Assembly (NCBI RefSeq): GCF_000172415.1 | Contig: NZ_ABLD01000004.1 | Location: forward strand, 310,001 to 374,000 | Origin: Paraburkholderia graminis C4D1M | Lineage (GTDB): Bacteria > Pseudomonadota > Gammaproteobacteria > Burkholderiales > Burkholderiaceae | DNA: 64,000 nucleotides | Direction of reading: 5' to 3' | Part shown: piece after piece, positions 20,469 to 31,448 of the stretch | Layout of the letters: every line of letters begins with the position of its first letter | Position numbering within the stretch: the first letter of the stretch is position 1 | The notes under the pieces: generated by a model | What the model saw: only the letters and a program-made list of their open reading frames with translations | Database searches by the model: none | Told to the model about the DNA's origin: nothing | Program-made: the position numbers and the translations under genes

Positions 20469-21716
20469 TTACTTGGTCTTCGCTGCCTTCGCGAGCGCGG
20501 TCACTGCGCTCTTCGAATCCTGCTGCGAGTTCATGAACTTCGTGACGACGTCGGAGATCGCGCCGGCTGCCGCATCCGGCTGAGCCATGCCGTGAGCGAG
20601 CGACGGCACATAGCCGCCCGACTTGATCGCCGTTTGTTCATCCGCGTACGACTTCTTCGCGCAGTCGTCGAACTTCGCCATCGAGACGCCCAGACGAACC
20701 GGAATCGAGCCCTTGTTCAGGCTGAACTGCTCCTGGAACTCCGGCGTCATGATCGTCTTCGCGAGCGCGAGCTGGCCCGGCGTTGCCGCCTTCTGGCCTT
20801 TCTGCTGGAAGAACACGAACGAGTCGACGTTGAACGTGTACGACTTTTCGGTGCCCGGCACGGCCGCGCAAACGTAGTCCGCGCCCGACTTTTTGCCGGC
20901 GTTGGCGAATTCGCCCTTCGCCCAGTCGCCCATGAACTGCATGCCGGCCTTGCCGTTGATGACCATCGCCGTTGCCAGGTTCCAGTCACGGCCCGTGCGG
21001 CCCGCGTCGAAGTAACCCTGGATCTTGCGGACCGTGTCGAACACGCCGACCATCTTGTCCGAAGTCAGCGTCTTTTCGTCGAGGTCGACCAGCGCCTTCT
21101 TGTAGAAGTCCGCGCCTTGCGACAGCACGACGTCTTCCCACAGCGTCAGGTCTTGCCACGGCTGGCCGCCCATCGCGATCGGCTGAATGCCCGCGGCCTT
21201 CATCTTGTCGGCCACCGCGAAGAATTCAGGCCACGTGGTCGGCACCTTGCCGCCCGCCTTGTCGAGCGCAGCCTTGTTGATATACAGCCAGTTCACGCGA
21301 TGCACCGAGAACGGCGCCGCGACATAGTGGCCGTCCGCGTGCATGATCTTGTCGATTTCCGGCGGCAGGTTCTTCTTCCAGTCGCCCGCGACGGAGTCGA
21401 TCGGCACCAGCACGCCTTGCGAAGCCCAGTCCTGAATCAGCGGACCTTTGATCTGCGCGGCGCTCGGTGCATTGCCCGAGATCACCTGCGTCTTCAGTGC
21501 CGTCATGGCAGCCGCGCCCGCGCCACCCGCAACCGCAAAGTCCTTCCACGTGTAACCCTGCTTCGTCATGTCGTCCTTGAGGACGCCGACGGCTTTCGAT
21601 TCGCCGCCCGAAGTCCACCAGTGCAACACTTCGACCGACTCGGCAGCCTGCACGGCCGAGACGCCACACATCAGACCCGCGGCGCACAGAGCGCCCATGA
21701 TCGCGCGAAATTTCAT
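20469..21716 (-). CDS. gtsA: Sugar ABC transporter substrate-binding protein (glucose/mannose)
   Basis: 415-residue periplasmic binding protein of the CUT1 class. A signal peptide (FRAIMGALCAAGLMCGVSAVQAA) ends near residue 24. The mature start ESVEVLHWWTSGGESKAVGVLK is characteristic of glucose/mannose-binding proteins of the GtsA type. A strong GGAGGAG ribosome binding site precedes the ATG. It is the first gene of the operon; the divergent zwf-pgl-glk/hexR operon processes glucose, supporting the substrate call. Confidence 0.93.
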   Translation of the reverse strand: MKFRAIMGALCAAGLMCGVSAVQAAESVEVLHWWTSGGESKAVGVLKDDMTKQGYTWKDFAVAGGAGAAAMTALKTQVISGNAPSAAQIKGPLIQDWASQGVLVPIDSVAGDWKKNLPPEIDKIMHADGHYVAAPFSVHRVNWLYINKAALDKAGGKVPTTWPEFFAVADKMKAAGIQPIAMGGQPWQDLTLWEDVVLSQGADFYKKALVDLDEKTLTSDKMVGVFDTVRKIQGYFDAGRTGRDWNLATAMVINGKAGMQFMGDWAKGEFANAGKKSGADYVCAAVPGTEKSYTFNVDSFVFFQQKGQKAATPGQLALAKTIMTPEFQEQFSLNKGSIPVRLGVSMAKFDDCAKKSYADEQTAIKSGGYVPSLAHGMAQPDAAAGAISDVVTKFMNSQQDSKSAVTALAKAAKTK

Positions 21717-22203
21717 TGCTTATCTCCTCCAGACACCTGAACAAAAAACAAATGGCCCCTGATGTCGCCAGGGTGCTGTGGTTGGTTCAAACAGGCAAAA
21801 CACTGGGCGATCGAGCACGGTCGGGCGCATGCGTTAAGGCATGTGCCGGCGGACCGATGTCCGGCCGCTGGAAGCTCAAGAGATGAGTGATTCGGGATGC
21901 AACTGACTGTCTCCTCTTTTGATTTTTGCCCGCCCGCGTCGCGCGGCAGACTCGAGGCTGGCCCATGCCGGCAATGCAATGTCCGTTTGCAATGTCCGTT
22001 AACATGCAGGGGACGTTGGCCGATTCGCGAAACGTGCAACTGACATGCAGCGCACGCTTTTTTCATCGAATTTGCGCTACCTCTTGATTTGGATTGTAGT
22101 TAAACTACAATTCAGTGTCAAAAAATATTTTATCGGACTACGGTCGCCTGTTCGCGAGGAGCGAGCGGTTGGCGCGGCGGCCCCAGGACATCGACGGAGA
22201 CTC
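21717..22203. promoter_or_regulatory. Divergent gts/zwf control region
   Basis: 487 bases without a supported gene. It holds a 13-bp tandem direct repeat (TGCAATGTCCGTT at 21975-21987 and 21988-22000) and the 17-bp HexR palindrome at 22094-22110. A possible zwf promoter has a -35 TTGATT at 22084-22089 and a -10 TACAAT at 22105-22110, so the palindrome would cover the -10. The zwf ribosome binding site (GGAGA) is at 22196-22200. Confidence 0.5.
22094..22110. promoter_or_regulatory. HexR operator (17-bp perfect palindrome)
   Basis: TTGTAGTTAAACTACAA is a perfect palindrome around a central A. It agrees with the known HexR sites of gammaproteobacteria (core TGTARTTWAAYTACA, and TTGT-N-ACAA in Pseudomonas). 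It lies 94 bases before zwf, and the HexR domain is encoded in the same operon (glk/hexR), which argues for autoregulation relieved by 2-keto-3-deoxy-6-phosphogluconate. Confidence 0.82.
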
Positions 22204-23667
<1,464 letters not shown>

Positions 23668-23716
23668 TTCGCGGCGGCTGGTCGCCGCGCTAACAAAAAA
23701 GCAGCACGGAGGAGAA

Positions 23717-24469
23717 GTGATCGAGCTTCACGCTTTCGACGATCAACGCGCGCAATCCGACGCGTTGGCGAAGGCAGTCGGCGACGCGCTACATGCATCG
23801 CTGGCCGCCCAGGCGGCAACGTCGGACGCCGGTATTGCCGGCGCGTCCACGGCCGGTACGTCCACCACGACATCTGCGGCCCGCCCGGCGCTGCTCGCCG
23901 TTTCGGGCGGCAGCAGTCCGCGCCCGTTCCTGCAGACGTTATCCACGCAAAGCTTCGACTGGGCGCGCATCGCCGTGACCCTCGTCGACGACCGCTGGGT
24001 GCCCGAGACGGACAGCGCGAGCAACGCGCAGCTCGCGCACGCGACGCTGCTGCAAAGCGCCGCGCAGAACGCGACCTTCTGGCCGCTCGCCGACACGTCG
24101 CAGGACCTGCATTCGCACGTCGCCGCGCTGAACGCCGACGCGCGTTTTGCCAATGCGCCCGACGTCGCGATTCTCGGCATGGGCGAAGACGGCCACACCG
24201 CGTCGATCTTCGCCGACGCGCCCGAGTGGGATCACGCGATCACCACGCGCGAGCGCTTCGTCGCCGTGCATCCCGGCAGCGCGCCGCATGCGCGCGTGAG
24301 CTGGTCGCTTTCCGCGCTGAAGGAAGTGAAGCACCTGTTTTTGCTGATCGCAGGACCGCGCAAGATGGACGTGCTGAACGCCGCCGCCTCTTCGCTACAA
24401 AAAAATGCCATCTCGCAGTTGGCGAACGACAAGGGAGTGAGACTCGATGTCTACTGGTGTGCAAACTAA
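23717..24469 (+). CDS. pgl: 6-phosphogluconolactonase
   Basis: 250-residue enzyme of the DevB/SOL family that hydrolyses 6-phosphogluconolactone. Visible motifs are [13 protein letters not shown] (phosphate binding), [17 protein letters not shown] and [16 protein letters not shown]. The start is a GTG at 23717 preceded by GGAGGAGAA, an excellent ribosome binding site. Near residues 30-60 there is an Ala/Ser/Thr/Gly-rich insertion ([17 protein letters not shown]) absent from most relatives. The last 23 bases overlap the start of glk/hexR, suggesting coupled translation. Confidence 0.95.
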   Translation: MIELHAFDDQRAQSDALAKAVGDALHASLAAQAATSDAGIAGASTAGTSTTTSAARPALLAVSGGSSPRPFLQTLSTQSFDWARIAVTLVDDRWVPETDSASNAQLAHATLLQSAAQNATFWPLADTSQDLHSHVAALNADARFANAPDVAILGMGEDGHTASIFADAPEWDHAITTRERFVAVHPGSAPHARVSWSLSALKEVKHLFLLIAGPRKMDVLNAAASSLQKNAISQLANDKGVRLDVYWCAN

Positions 24470-26363
24470 GGCTGCTCCGGGCGCGGGCCAGCACGCCGAT
24501 GGACCGAGGCTTCTCGCCGACATCGGCGGCACGAACGCGCGCTTCGCGCTCGAAACCGGACCGGGCGAGATCGGCTCGGTGCAGGTCTACCCGTGCGCGG
24601 AGTATCCCGGTGTTGCCGAGGTCATCAAGAAGTATCTGAAGGACATGAAGATCGGCCGCGTGAATCATGCGGCCATTGCAATTGCGAACCCGGTCGACGG
24701 CGATCAGGTCAGCATGACGAATCACGACTGGACCTTCTCGATCGAAGCCACGCGCCGCGCGCTCGGCTTCGACACGCTGCTGGTCGTGAACGACTTCACC
24801 GCGCTGGCGATGGCCTTGCCGGGCCTCACCGACGCGCAGCGCGTGCAGGTCGGCGGCGGCACGCGCCGCCCGAATAGCGTGATCGGCCTGCTCGGTCCGG
24901 GCACCGGCATGGGCGTCTCGGGTCTGATTCCCGCCGACGACCGCTGGATCGCGCTCGGCAGCGAAGGCGGCCACGCCACCTTCGCGCCCGCCGACGAGCG
25001 CGAGGACATCGTGCTGCACTACGCGCGCAAGAAGTGGTCGCATGTGTCGTTCGAGCGCGTGGCCGCGGGCCCCGGCATGGAAGTGATTTATCGTGCGCTC
25101 GCGGGCCGCGACAAGAAGCGCGTGGCGGCCAACGTCGACACGCGCGAGATCGTCAAGCGCGCGCTCGAAGGCGAGCCGCTCGCCGCCGAATCCGCCGATG
25201 TGTTCTGCGGCATTCTCGGCACCTTCGCGGGCAATATCGCGGTGACGCTGGGCGCGCTCGGCGGCATTTACATCGGCGGCGGCGTCGTGCCGCGGCTCGG
25301 CGACTTCTTCGCGCGCTCGTCGTTTCGCAAGCGCTTCGAGGCGAAGGGCCGCTTCGAGGCGTACTTGCAGAACGTGCCGACCTATGTGATCACCGCCGAA
25401 TATCCGGCCTTTCTCGGCGTGTCCGCGATTCTCGCCGAGCAGTTGTCGAATCGCGCGGGCGGCAGTTCGTCGGCGGTATTCGAGCGGATTCGCCAGATGC
25501 GCGACGCGTTGACGCCGGCCGAGCGCCGCGTCGCCGATCTCGCGTTGAACCACCCGCGTTCGATCATCAACGATCCGATCGTCGACATCGCGCGCAAGGC
25601 CGACGTGAGTCAGCCGACCGTGATCCGCTTCTGCCGTTCGCTCGGCTGCCAGGGGCTGTCGGATTTCAAGCTGAAGCTCGCCACCGGCTTGACCGGCACC
25701 ATTCCGGTCAGCCATAGCCAGGTGCATCTCGGCGATACCGCGACTGACTTCGGCGCGAAGGTGCTCGACAACACCGTGTCGGCGATTCTGCAATTGCGCG
25801 AGCATCTGAACTTCGAGCAGGTGGAACGCGCAATCGATCTGTTGAACGGCGCGCGTCGTATCGAGTTCTATGGCCTCGGCAATTCGAACATCGTCGCGCA
25901 GGACGCCCACTACAAGTTCTTCCGCTTCGGCATTCCGACCATTGCTTACGGCGATCTGTACATGCAGGCGGCTTCCGCTGCGTTGCTCGGCAAGGGTGAC
26001 GTGATCGTCGCGGTGTCGAAGTCGGGCCGCGCGCCCGAACTGCTGCGCGTGCTCGATGTCGCGATGCAGGCCGGCGCGAAAGTGATCGCGATCACGTCGA
26101 GCAACACGCCGTTGGCCAAGCGCGCTACCGTCGCGCTCGAAACCGATCACATCGAGATTCGCGAGTCGCAGCTTTCGATGATCTCGCGCATCCTGCATCT
26201 GGTGATGATCGATATTCTCGCGGTCGGCGTGGCGATTCGTCGCGCGGTGCCGAGCGCGGACGTTGCGGAAACGGTGGCGAAAGCGCGTCAAGGCGCGGAC
26301 GACGACGCCACCGCCGTACTCGACTGGCTCAGTCACGGCGCGGCTTCATCGGCGCGCGATTGA
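24447..26363 (+). CDS. glk: Bifunctional glucokinase / HexR-type RpiR regulator
   Basis: 638-residue fusion. Residues 20-335 are a bacterial glucokinase ([14 protein letters not shown] phosphate motif, [20 protein letters not shown] and [10 protein letters not shown]), which phosphorylates glucose with ATP. Residues 345-420 form an RpiR helix-turn-helix ([14 protein letters not shown] and [15 protein letters not shown]), and residues 450-600 a SIS sugar-phosphate isomerase domain ([32 protein letters not shown]). The fusion is known in Burkholderia; the regulator half corresponds to HexR, which senses KDPG. It probably binds the palindrome before zwf, thereby controlling its own operon and the divergent gts genes. 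Confidence 0.95.
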   Translation: MSTGVQTKAAPGAGQHADGPRLLADIGGTNARFALETGPGEIGSVQVYPCAEYPGVAEVIKKYLKDMKIGRVNHAAIAIANPVDGDQVSMTNHDWTFSIEATRRALGFDTLLVVNDFTALAMALPGLTDAQRVQVGGGTRRPNSVIGLLGPGTGMGVSGLIPADDRWIALGSEGGHATFAPADEREDIVLHYARKKWSHVSFERVAAGPGMEVIYRALAGRDKKRVAANVDTREIVKRALEGEPLAAESADVFCGILGTFAGNIAVTLGALGGIYIGGGVVPRLGDFFARSSFRKRFEAKGRFEAYLQNVPTYVITAEYPAFLGVSAILAEQLSNRAGGSSSAVFERIRQMRDALTPAERRVADLALNHPRSIINDPIVDIARKADVSQPTVIRFCRSLGCQGLSDFKLKLATGLTGTIPVSHSQVHLGDTATDFGAKVLDNTVSAILQLREHLNFEQVERAIDLLNGARRIEFYGLGNSNIVAQDAHYKFFRFGIPTIAYGDLYMQAASAALLGKGDVIVAVSKSGRAPELLRVLDVAMQAGAKVIAITSSNTPLAKRATVALETDHIEIRESQLSMISRILHLVMIDILAVGVAIRRAVPSADVAETVAKARQGADDDATAVLDWLSHGAASSARD

Positions 26364-26383
26364 CGTTTGCAGATTGAGGCTTG

Positions 26384-26418
26384 CATGAAGGCCACGCTAC
26401 GGCGTGGCCTTCATGCTT
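26384..26418 (+). terminator. Terminator of the zwf-pgl-glk/hexR operon
   Basis: A perfect 14-bp stem, CATGAAGGCCACGC (26384-26397) with GCGTGGCCTTCATG (26402-26415), has a four-base loop and is followed by CTTTC. The T-tract is short, so it may also act as a 3' stabiliser. Confidence 0.7.
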
Positions 26419-26515
26419 TCTGCTGAAGCATTGCCCGTGCGAGCCTGCGTTTCAATCGCGCGACTCGAACAACAAGCGATAATAGAAACTCCATCGCTCA
26501 TGGCACAGCACACCG

Positions 26516-27442
26516 ATGATCATCCGTCCGCATCTCCATTGGTTCCGCATGCTGCTTGCGTGGCGCGGCTCGGTGCTTCCGCAGTTGCTTCCCCGGCTGT
26601 TCCTCATTTTCGCGATCTCGATCGTTGCGGTCGCGGCGCACGATCATCTGCTGCCCATCTCGCTGAACCTCAACACGACTGCGCCGTTCTCGCTCGTCGG
26701 CATCGCTCTCGCGGTGTTTCTCGGCTTTCGCAACAACGCCAGTTATGACCGCTGGTGGGAAGCGCGCAAGCTGTGGGGTCAACTGCTGAACGACGCGCGT
26801 TCGCTCACGCGTCAGGCGCTGACCTTGCGAACGACGCCGTTGCCCAAAGAAGACGCGGCCGAATTTTGCGCCGCATTGGGCGCGTTGCCGCACGCGCTGC
26901 GGCATCAGCTTCGCAAAAGCGATCCGCGCGAAGACCTCGCCGCGCGCCTGCCGCCCGCGCTGTTCGAACGCGTGATGGCGTCGCGCTACCAACCGGCGAC
27001 ATTGATGCTGGTTCTTGGCGAATGGGCGCAGCGCCAGGCGCAAAAAGGCTCAATCGATCCGATGGCCGTACTCGCGTTCGACCGGAATCTGAATGGCTTG
27101 TCGGATGTGATCGGCGGATGCGAGCGCATTGCCTCCACGCCGCTGCCGTTTGCGTACTCGGTGATGATTCACCGCACGGTCTACTTCTTCTGCGCGTCGC
27201 TGCCGTTCGGACTCGTCGACAGCATCGGCATTTTCACGCCGGTGTTCGCGGTGTTCGTCGCGTACACGTTCATGGCGCACGAAGCGATCGCGTCGCAAAT
27301 CGAGGAGCCGTTCGGCACCGACGACAACGACCTCGCGCTACACACCATGTCTCTGATCATTGAAGACGCACTGCGCGATCTGCGCGGCGAACCCGCGGTC
27401 GCGCTGCCCGATCTGCAAGCCGACAGCTACGCGTTGACCTGA
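26516..27442 (+). CDS. Bestrophin-like (UPF0187) membrane channel
   Basis: 308-residue inner-membrane protein. The signature of the bestrophin/UPF0187 family is visible: the TTAPFSLVGIALAVFLGFRNNASYDRWWEARKLWGQL stretch (given here only as landmarks: APFSLVG, FRNNASYDRWWEAR) and GCERIASTPLPFAY with a helix pair after it. Bacterial members (YneE, KpBest) form pentameric cation channels. The C-terminal ASQIEEPFGTDDNDLAL motif is also conserved. Start ATG at 26516. It is flanked by the glk terminator and a convergent hairpin, hence probably monocistronic. Confidence 0.85.
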   Translation: MIIRPHLHWFRMLLAWRGSVLPQLLPRLFLIFAISIVAVAAHDHLLPISLNLNTTAPFSLVGIALAVFLGFRNNASYDRWWEARKLWGQLLNDARSLTRQALTLRTTPLPKEDAAEFCAALGALPHALRHQLRKSDPREDLAARLPPALFERVMASRYQPATLMLVLGEWAQRQAQKGSIDPMAVLAFDRNLNGLSDVIGGCERIASTPLPFAYSVMIHRTVYFFCASLPFGLVDSIGIFTPVFAVFVAYTFMAHEAIASQIEEPFGTDDNDLALHTMSLIIEDALRDLRGEPAVALPDLQADSYALT

Positions 27443-27462
27443 AGCTCTCCTCTCGATGAGGC

Positions 27463-27484
27463 GGCTTCTGCGCGCGCAGAAGCC
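27463..27484. terminator. 22-base perfect palindrome between convergent genes
   Basis: GGCTTCTGCGC and GCGCAGAAGCC abut without a separate loop and touch the stop codon of the minus-strand LprI-like gene. No T-tract follows in either direction, so termination is uncertain; a small hairpin of this kind may still mark the ends of both mRNAs. Confidence 0.4.
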
Positions 27485-28197
27485 TAGTCGTTGCCGACCG
27501 TTTCCGACAAGCGCTTGAGCGTCGCCACACGCGCACCGATGATGTCGATGCGGCCGCGTTCATCGACGAGCGGCGTGCTTGCGTTCAGATAAGCGGTCCA
27601 CGCCTTTTGCGCGCGCGTCAGCGTGGAACGCGAACGCGCCGGCATTTTCGCTTGCAGACGACGGTAGTAGCGGTTCATGTCGAACATCGCGTGTTCGCAG
27701 CGCGCGTCGGCGGCACAGGCGCGCACACGGCCGCTCCGCGAACGACCGGCCTTAGGTTGCCCACCTGAGCTCGCATCTGCCGCCGCGCTGCGCAGCACGA
27801 GCGCGCGGTCGCGCACCGGCTGCAATTGCATATCGGCGGCGGCAAGCACATACATCGTGCCGCGCGTGGTGGCGAACACCGCCGCGAGCAGTTGCGTGTC
27901 GGCATCGCGCGAGGCCTGCCAGCTCGCCTGACTCTTCTGCCACTGCTTGCGGCGCGTCTGCGGCGACTCGCCCTGCAACTGCTGCCATGCGTTATCCAAC
28001 GCGCTCTTCCAGCCGATGCGCGCCGTCTCCATGCACTGCACCTGCCCGGCCGTCGACGACATATCGCTGCGCGCAAGACAGGTGCGCATGGCCGCGTCGA
28101 TCGGATCGGCGGCGGCGACTTCGGCGCGCGCCGCGAGCGGCGCGGCGCCAAGCAGCAGCGCACAGATGACAGCCCGCGCGAGCAACGTCGATCGCAT
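27484..28197 (-). CDS. LprI-like (DUF1311) secreted protein
   Basis: 237 residues. A signal peptide (STLLARAVICALLLGAAPLAARA) ends near residue 25. The mature protein has the conserved tryptophans and cysteines of the LprI/DUF1311 group: CLARSDMSSTAGQVQCMETARIGWKSALDNAW, in which C-x-C spacing and the W are typical, then a second half with C residues (RACAADARCEHAMF). Relatives include the Mycobacterium LprI lysozyme inhibitor. The start is 2 bases after the decarboxylase stop (TGACGATG), so the two genes are likely translated from one mRNA. The link between them is unexplained. Confidence 0.7.
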   Translation of the reverse strand: MRSTLLARAVICALLLGAAPLAARAEVAAADPIDAAMRTCLARSDMSSTAGQVQCMETARIGWKSALDNAWQQLQGESPQTRRKQWQKSQASWQASRDADTQLLAAVFATTRGTMYVLAAADMQLQPVRDRALVLRSAAADASSGGQPKAGRSRSGRVRACAADARCEHAMFDMNRYYRRLQAKMPARSRSTLTRAQKAWTAYLNASTPLVDERGRIDIIGARVATLKRLSETVGND

Positions 28198-28199
28198 CG

Positions 28200-30485
28200 T
28201 CAGACGCGCACGCAATCGACGAAATATTCGATGCGCCCGTTGATCATTTCGCCGACGAGTCCGTGGATGTCCGTGTGGAAACCCGGGAAACGCTCGTTGA
28301 ATTCGCGCGCGAAGCGCAGATAGTTGACGATGGTCTTATTGAAGCGCTCGCCCGGAATCAGCAGCGGAATGCCCGGCGGATACGGCGTCAACAGAATGGA
28401 CGTGACGCGGCCTTCGAGTTCGTCGATAGGCACACGGTCGATCTCGCGATGCGCGAGCTTCGCGAATGCGTCCGACGGCTTCATCGCCGGTTCCATGCTC
28501 GACAGGTACATCTCGGTGGTCAGACGCGCAATGTCGTTCGCACGGTAGACGCTGTGAATCTGCTGGCACAAGTCGCGCAACCCGACGCGCTCATACGTCG
28601 GATGCAACGCGACGAAGTCCGGCAGCACGCGCCACAACGGCTGGTTGTTGTCGTAATCGTCCTTGAACTGCTGAAGCTCGGTCACCATCGAGTTCCAGCG
28701 GCCCTTCGTGATGCCGATCGTGAACATGATGAAGAACGAGTACAAGCCGGTCTTCTCGACGATGATGCCGTGCTCGGCCAGATACTTCGTGACGATCGCG
28801 GCCGGAATGCCGGTCTCGCCGAAATCGCCGTTCATGTCGAGACCCGGCGTGACGATGGTCGCCTTGATCGGGTCGAGCATGTTGAAGCCTTCGGCGAGCG
28901 GGCCGAAGCCGTGCCACGAATCGTCGGGGCGCAGCATCCAGTCCTCGCGCGAGCCGATGCCTTCTTCCGCGAACTGGTCGGGGCCCCACACCTTGAAGAA
29001 CCAGTCGTCGCCGTACTCGGCGTCGACCTTGCTCATCGCGCGGCGGAAGTCGAGCGCTTCGGCAATCGACTCTTCGACCAAAGCGGTGCCGCCTGGCGCT
29101 TCCATCATCGCCGCTGCCACGTCGCACGACGCGATGATTGCGTACTGCGGGCTCGTCGACGTATGCATCAGATACGCTTCATTGAAGCGATGCTTGTCGA
29201 AGCGGCTGTTCTTCGAATCCTGCACGACGATTTGCGAAGCCTGCGAAATGCCGGCGAGCAGCTTGTGCGTGGAGTGCGTCGCGTAGATCATCGCGCCGAT
29301 ACGCGGACGGCCCGCGCCGATCGCATGCATGTCCTGATAGAACTCGTGGAACTCGGCGTGCGGCAGCCAGGCTTCGTCGAAATGCAGCGTGTCGAGCCAT
29401 TCGCCCAACATCTCCTTGATCATCTCGACGTTGTAGATCACGCCGTCGTACGTGCTTTGCGTGATGGTGAGAATGCGCGGCTTCAGGTTCGGATTATTCG
29501 CGAGCGCTTCGCGCGCGAACGGATTCGCCGCGATCTTCTTGCGGATGTTTTCCGGCTCGAATTCGCTGCGCGGAATCGGACCGATGATGCCGAAGTTGTT
29601 GCGCGTCGGCGTGAGGAACACCGGAATCGCGCCGGTCATCGTGATCGCGTGCAGGATCGACTTGTGGCAGTTGCGATCCACCAGCACGATGTCGCCCGGC
29701 GCGACCGTGCCGTGCCAGACGATCTTGTTCGATGTCGACGTGCCGTTGGTCACGAAGAACACGTGATCCGCGCTGAAAATGCGCGCGGCGTTGCGCTCGG
29801 AAGCCGCAACGGGGCCCGTGTGATCTAGCAATTGACCGAGTTCGTCGACCGCATTGCAGACGTCGGCGCGCAGCATGTTCTCGCCGAAGAACTGATGGAA
29901 CATCTGCCCAAGCGGGCTCTTCAGAAACGCGACGCCGCCCGAGTGGCCCGGACAGTGCCACGAGTACGAGCCTTCTTCCGCGTAGTGCACCAGTTCCTTG
30001 AAAAACGGCGGCGCGAGCGAATCGAGGTACACCTTGGCTTCGCGGATGATGTGGCGCGCGACGAACTCCGGCGTGTCCTCGAACATGTGGATGAAGCCGT
30101 GCAGTTCGCGCAGGATGTCGTTCGGCAAATGGCGCGACGTGCGCGTCTCGCCGTACAGGAAAATCGGAATGTCCGCGTTGCGGCGGCGCACTTCGGTCAC
30201 GAACGCGCGCAGTGCGACGATGGCCGCCGCGAGTTCCGGCGTCTCGCCTTCGACCACGACGTTTTCGACGTACGGCAGCAGCTCGTCGTCGTCGATGGAA
30301 AGGATGAAGCACGACGCGCGGCTCGACTGCTGCGCGAACGAAGTCAGATCGCCGTAGCTCGTCAACCCGAGCACTTCCGCGCCTTCTTTCTCGATTGCTT
30401 CGGCCAAAGCCCGGATGCCGGAACCCGAGATGTTCTCGGAGCGGAAATCTTCGTCGATGATGACGACGGGAAAACGGAACTTCAT
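28200..30485 (-). CDS. Arginine/lysine/ornithine decarboxylase
   Basis: 761-residue PLP enzyme of the fold-I Orn/Lys/Arg decarboxylase family. The N-terminal response-regulator-like wing domain covers residues 1-130 (start MKFRFPVVIIDEDFRSE). The PLP lysine is K408 in ATHSTHKLLAG, and DEAWLPHAEFH precedes it. The ATHSTHKLL context is closer to biodegradative arginine decarboxylase AdiA (ATHSTHKLLNA) than to LdcC (ETQSTHKML), so arginine to agmatine is the best guess, probably for acid resistance or polyamine supply. A GGAG ribosome binding site lies just after a terminator-like hairpin. Confidence 0.9.
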   Translation of the reverse strand: MKFRFPVVIIDEDFRSENISGSGIRALAEAIEKEGAEVLGLTSYGDLTSFAQQSSRASCFILSIDDDELLPYVENVVVEGETPELAAAIVALRAFVTEVRRRNADIPIFLYGETRTSRHLPNDILRELHGFIHMFEDTPEFVARHIIREAKVYLDSLAPPFFKELVHYAEEGSYSWHCPGHSGGVAFLKSPLGQMFHQFFGENMLRADVCNAVDELGQLLDHTGPVAASERNAARIFSADHVFFVTNGTSTSNKIVWHGTVAPGDIVLVDRNCHKSILHAITMTGAIPVFLTPTRNNFGIIGPIPRSEFEPENIRKKIAANPFAREALANNPNLKPRILTITQSTYDGVIYNVEMIKEMLGEWLDTLHFDEAWLPHAEFHEFYQDMHAIGAGRPRIGAMIYATHSTHKLLAGISQASQIVVQDSKNSRFDKHRFNEAYLMHTSTSPQYAIIASCDVAAAMMEAPGGTALVEESIAEALDFRRAMSKVDAEYGDDWFFKVWGPDQFAEEGIGSREDWMLRPDDSWHGFGPLAEGFNMLDPIKATIVTPGLDMNGDFGETGIPAAIVTKYLAEHGIIVEKTGLYSFFIMFTIGITKGRWNSMVTELQQFKDDYDNNQPLWRVLPDFVALHPTYERVGLRDLCQQIHSVYRANDIARLTTEMYLSSMEPAMKPSDAFAKLAHREIDRVPIDELEGRVTSILLTPYPPGIPLLIPGERFNKTIVNYLRFAREFNERFPGFHTDIHGLVGEMINGRIEYFVDCVRV

Positions 30486-30499
30486 GGGCGATTCTCCAA

Positions 30500-30540
30500 A
30501 AAGAACGACCGCTGCATTCGATAAATTGCAGCGGTCACCC
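30500..30540 (-). terminator. Terminator-like hairpin just before the decarboxylase start
   Basis: GACCGCTGCA (30507-30516) pairs perfectly with TGCAGCGGTC (30527-30536). On the minus strand the stem is followed by GTTCTTTTTGGAG, so the T-tract runs straight into the Shine-Dalgarno of the decarboxylase gene, whose ATG is 21 bases after the stem. It may end the dcd transcript, attenuate the decarboxylase gene, or both. Confidence 0.65.
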
Positions 30541-30572
30541 TGTGTACCTGGTGGGTCGATGCGCTGCCGGCG

Positions 30573-31142
30573 TCAGGTCTTCGGCAACGTGACGCCGTGC
30601 TGACCTTGATATTTGCCGCCGCGATCCGCGTACGACGTTTCACAAATCTCGTCGCTTTCGAAAAACAGCACTTGGGCGACGCCTTCGTTCGCGTAGATTT
30701 TCGCAGGCAAAGGTGTCGTATTCGAGAATTCGAGCGTGACGTGGCCTTCCCATTCCGGCTCGAACGGCGTGACGTTCACGATGATCCCGCAGCGCGCGTA
30801 CGTCGACTTGCCGAGGCACACGGTCAGCACCGAGCGCGGAATGCGGAAATACTCGACCGTGCGCGCGAGCGCGAACGAATTCGGCGGAATGATGCAGACG
30901 TCGCCCTTGAAGTCCACGAACGATTTCTCGTCGAAATTCTTCGGATCGACAATGGTCGAGTTGATGTTCGTGAAGATCTTGAATTCGTCGGCGCAGCGAA
31001 TGTCGTAGCCGTAGCTCGAGGTGCCGTAGCTGACAATCTTCCGGCCGTCTTCGGAGACGCGAACCTGATCGGGCACGAACGGCTCGATCATTTTGTGCGA
31101 CTCGGCCATGCGCCGGATCCACTTGTCGGATTTGATGGTCAT
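30573..31142 (-). CDS. dcd: dCTP deaminase
   Basis: 189-residue enzyme that deaminates dCTP to dUTP, the main route to dTTP in many Gram-negatives. The family motifs are visible: [16 protein letters not shown], the nucleotide-binding [28 protein letters not shown], and the C-terminal [13 protein letters not shown]. The start at 31142 (MTIKSDKWI) gives the standard length; upstream codons are spurious. Spacing of about 90 bases to the decarboxylase gene includes a hairpin. Confidence 0.96.
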   Translation of the reverse strand: MTIKSDKWIRRMAESHKMIEPFVPDQVRVSEDGRKIVSYGTSSYGYDIRCADEFKIFTNINSTIVDPKNFDEKSFVDFKGDVCIIPPNSFALARTVEYFRIPRSVLTVCLGKSTYARCGIIVNVTPFEPEWEGHVTLEFSNTTPLPAKIYANEGVAQVLFFESDEICETSYADRGGKYQGQHGVTLPKT

Positions 31143-31448
31143 AGGTGAACGCTGCTCGACGTGAATAACAGAGGTGTGACGGATAACCGCCCGGTGTGCG
31201 CCGGCCGCCTTGCGGCCGGTTTCGCGCATTGCCGTGACGGCGGGAAGGCTGCTAGCGCGCCCGGACGAAGCCGCCCGCGAGTCCTGTTGACGATAACGCC
31301 AGCCGGACGCCGCGACGAAAGGCGCTTATTTTACGCGATCACGAAGATGCTGCCGCGGATGCGGGCCACGAATGCGGACCACCAAGGCGCCGCGAATGGA
31401 CAAGCGCGCGGCAACTGCCGACAAGCGCGCGGCCCGTCATGCGATCGT
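31143..31448. other. Intergenic spacer dcd / SodC-like gene
   Basis: 306 bases without a gene I can support. The only structure I notice is a GC-rich hairpin, CCGGCCGC and GCGGCCGG with loop CTT at 31201-31219, followed on the plus strand by TTTCG. It could end minus-strand transcription from the SodC-like gene only weakly. Confidence 0.35.
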
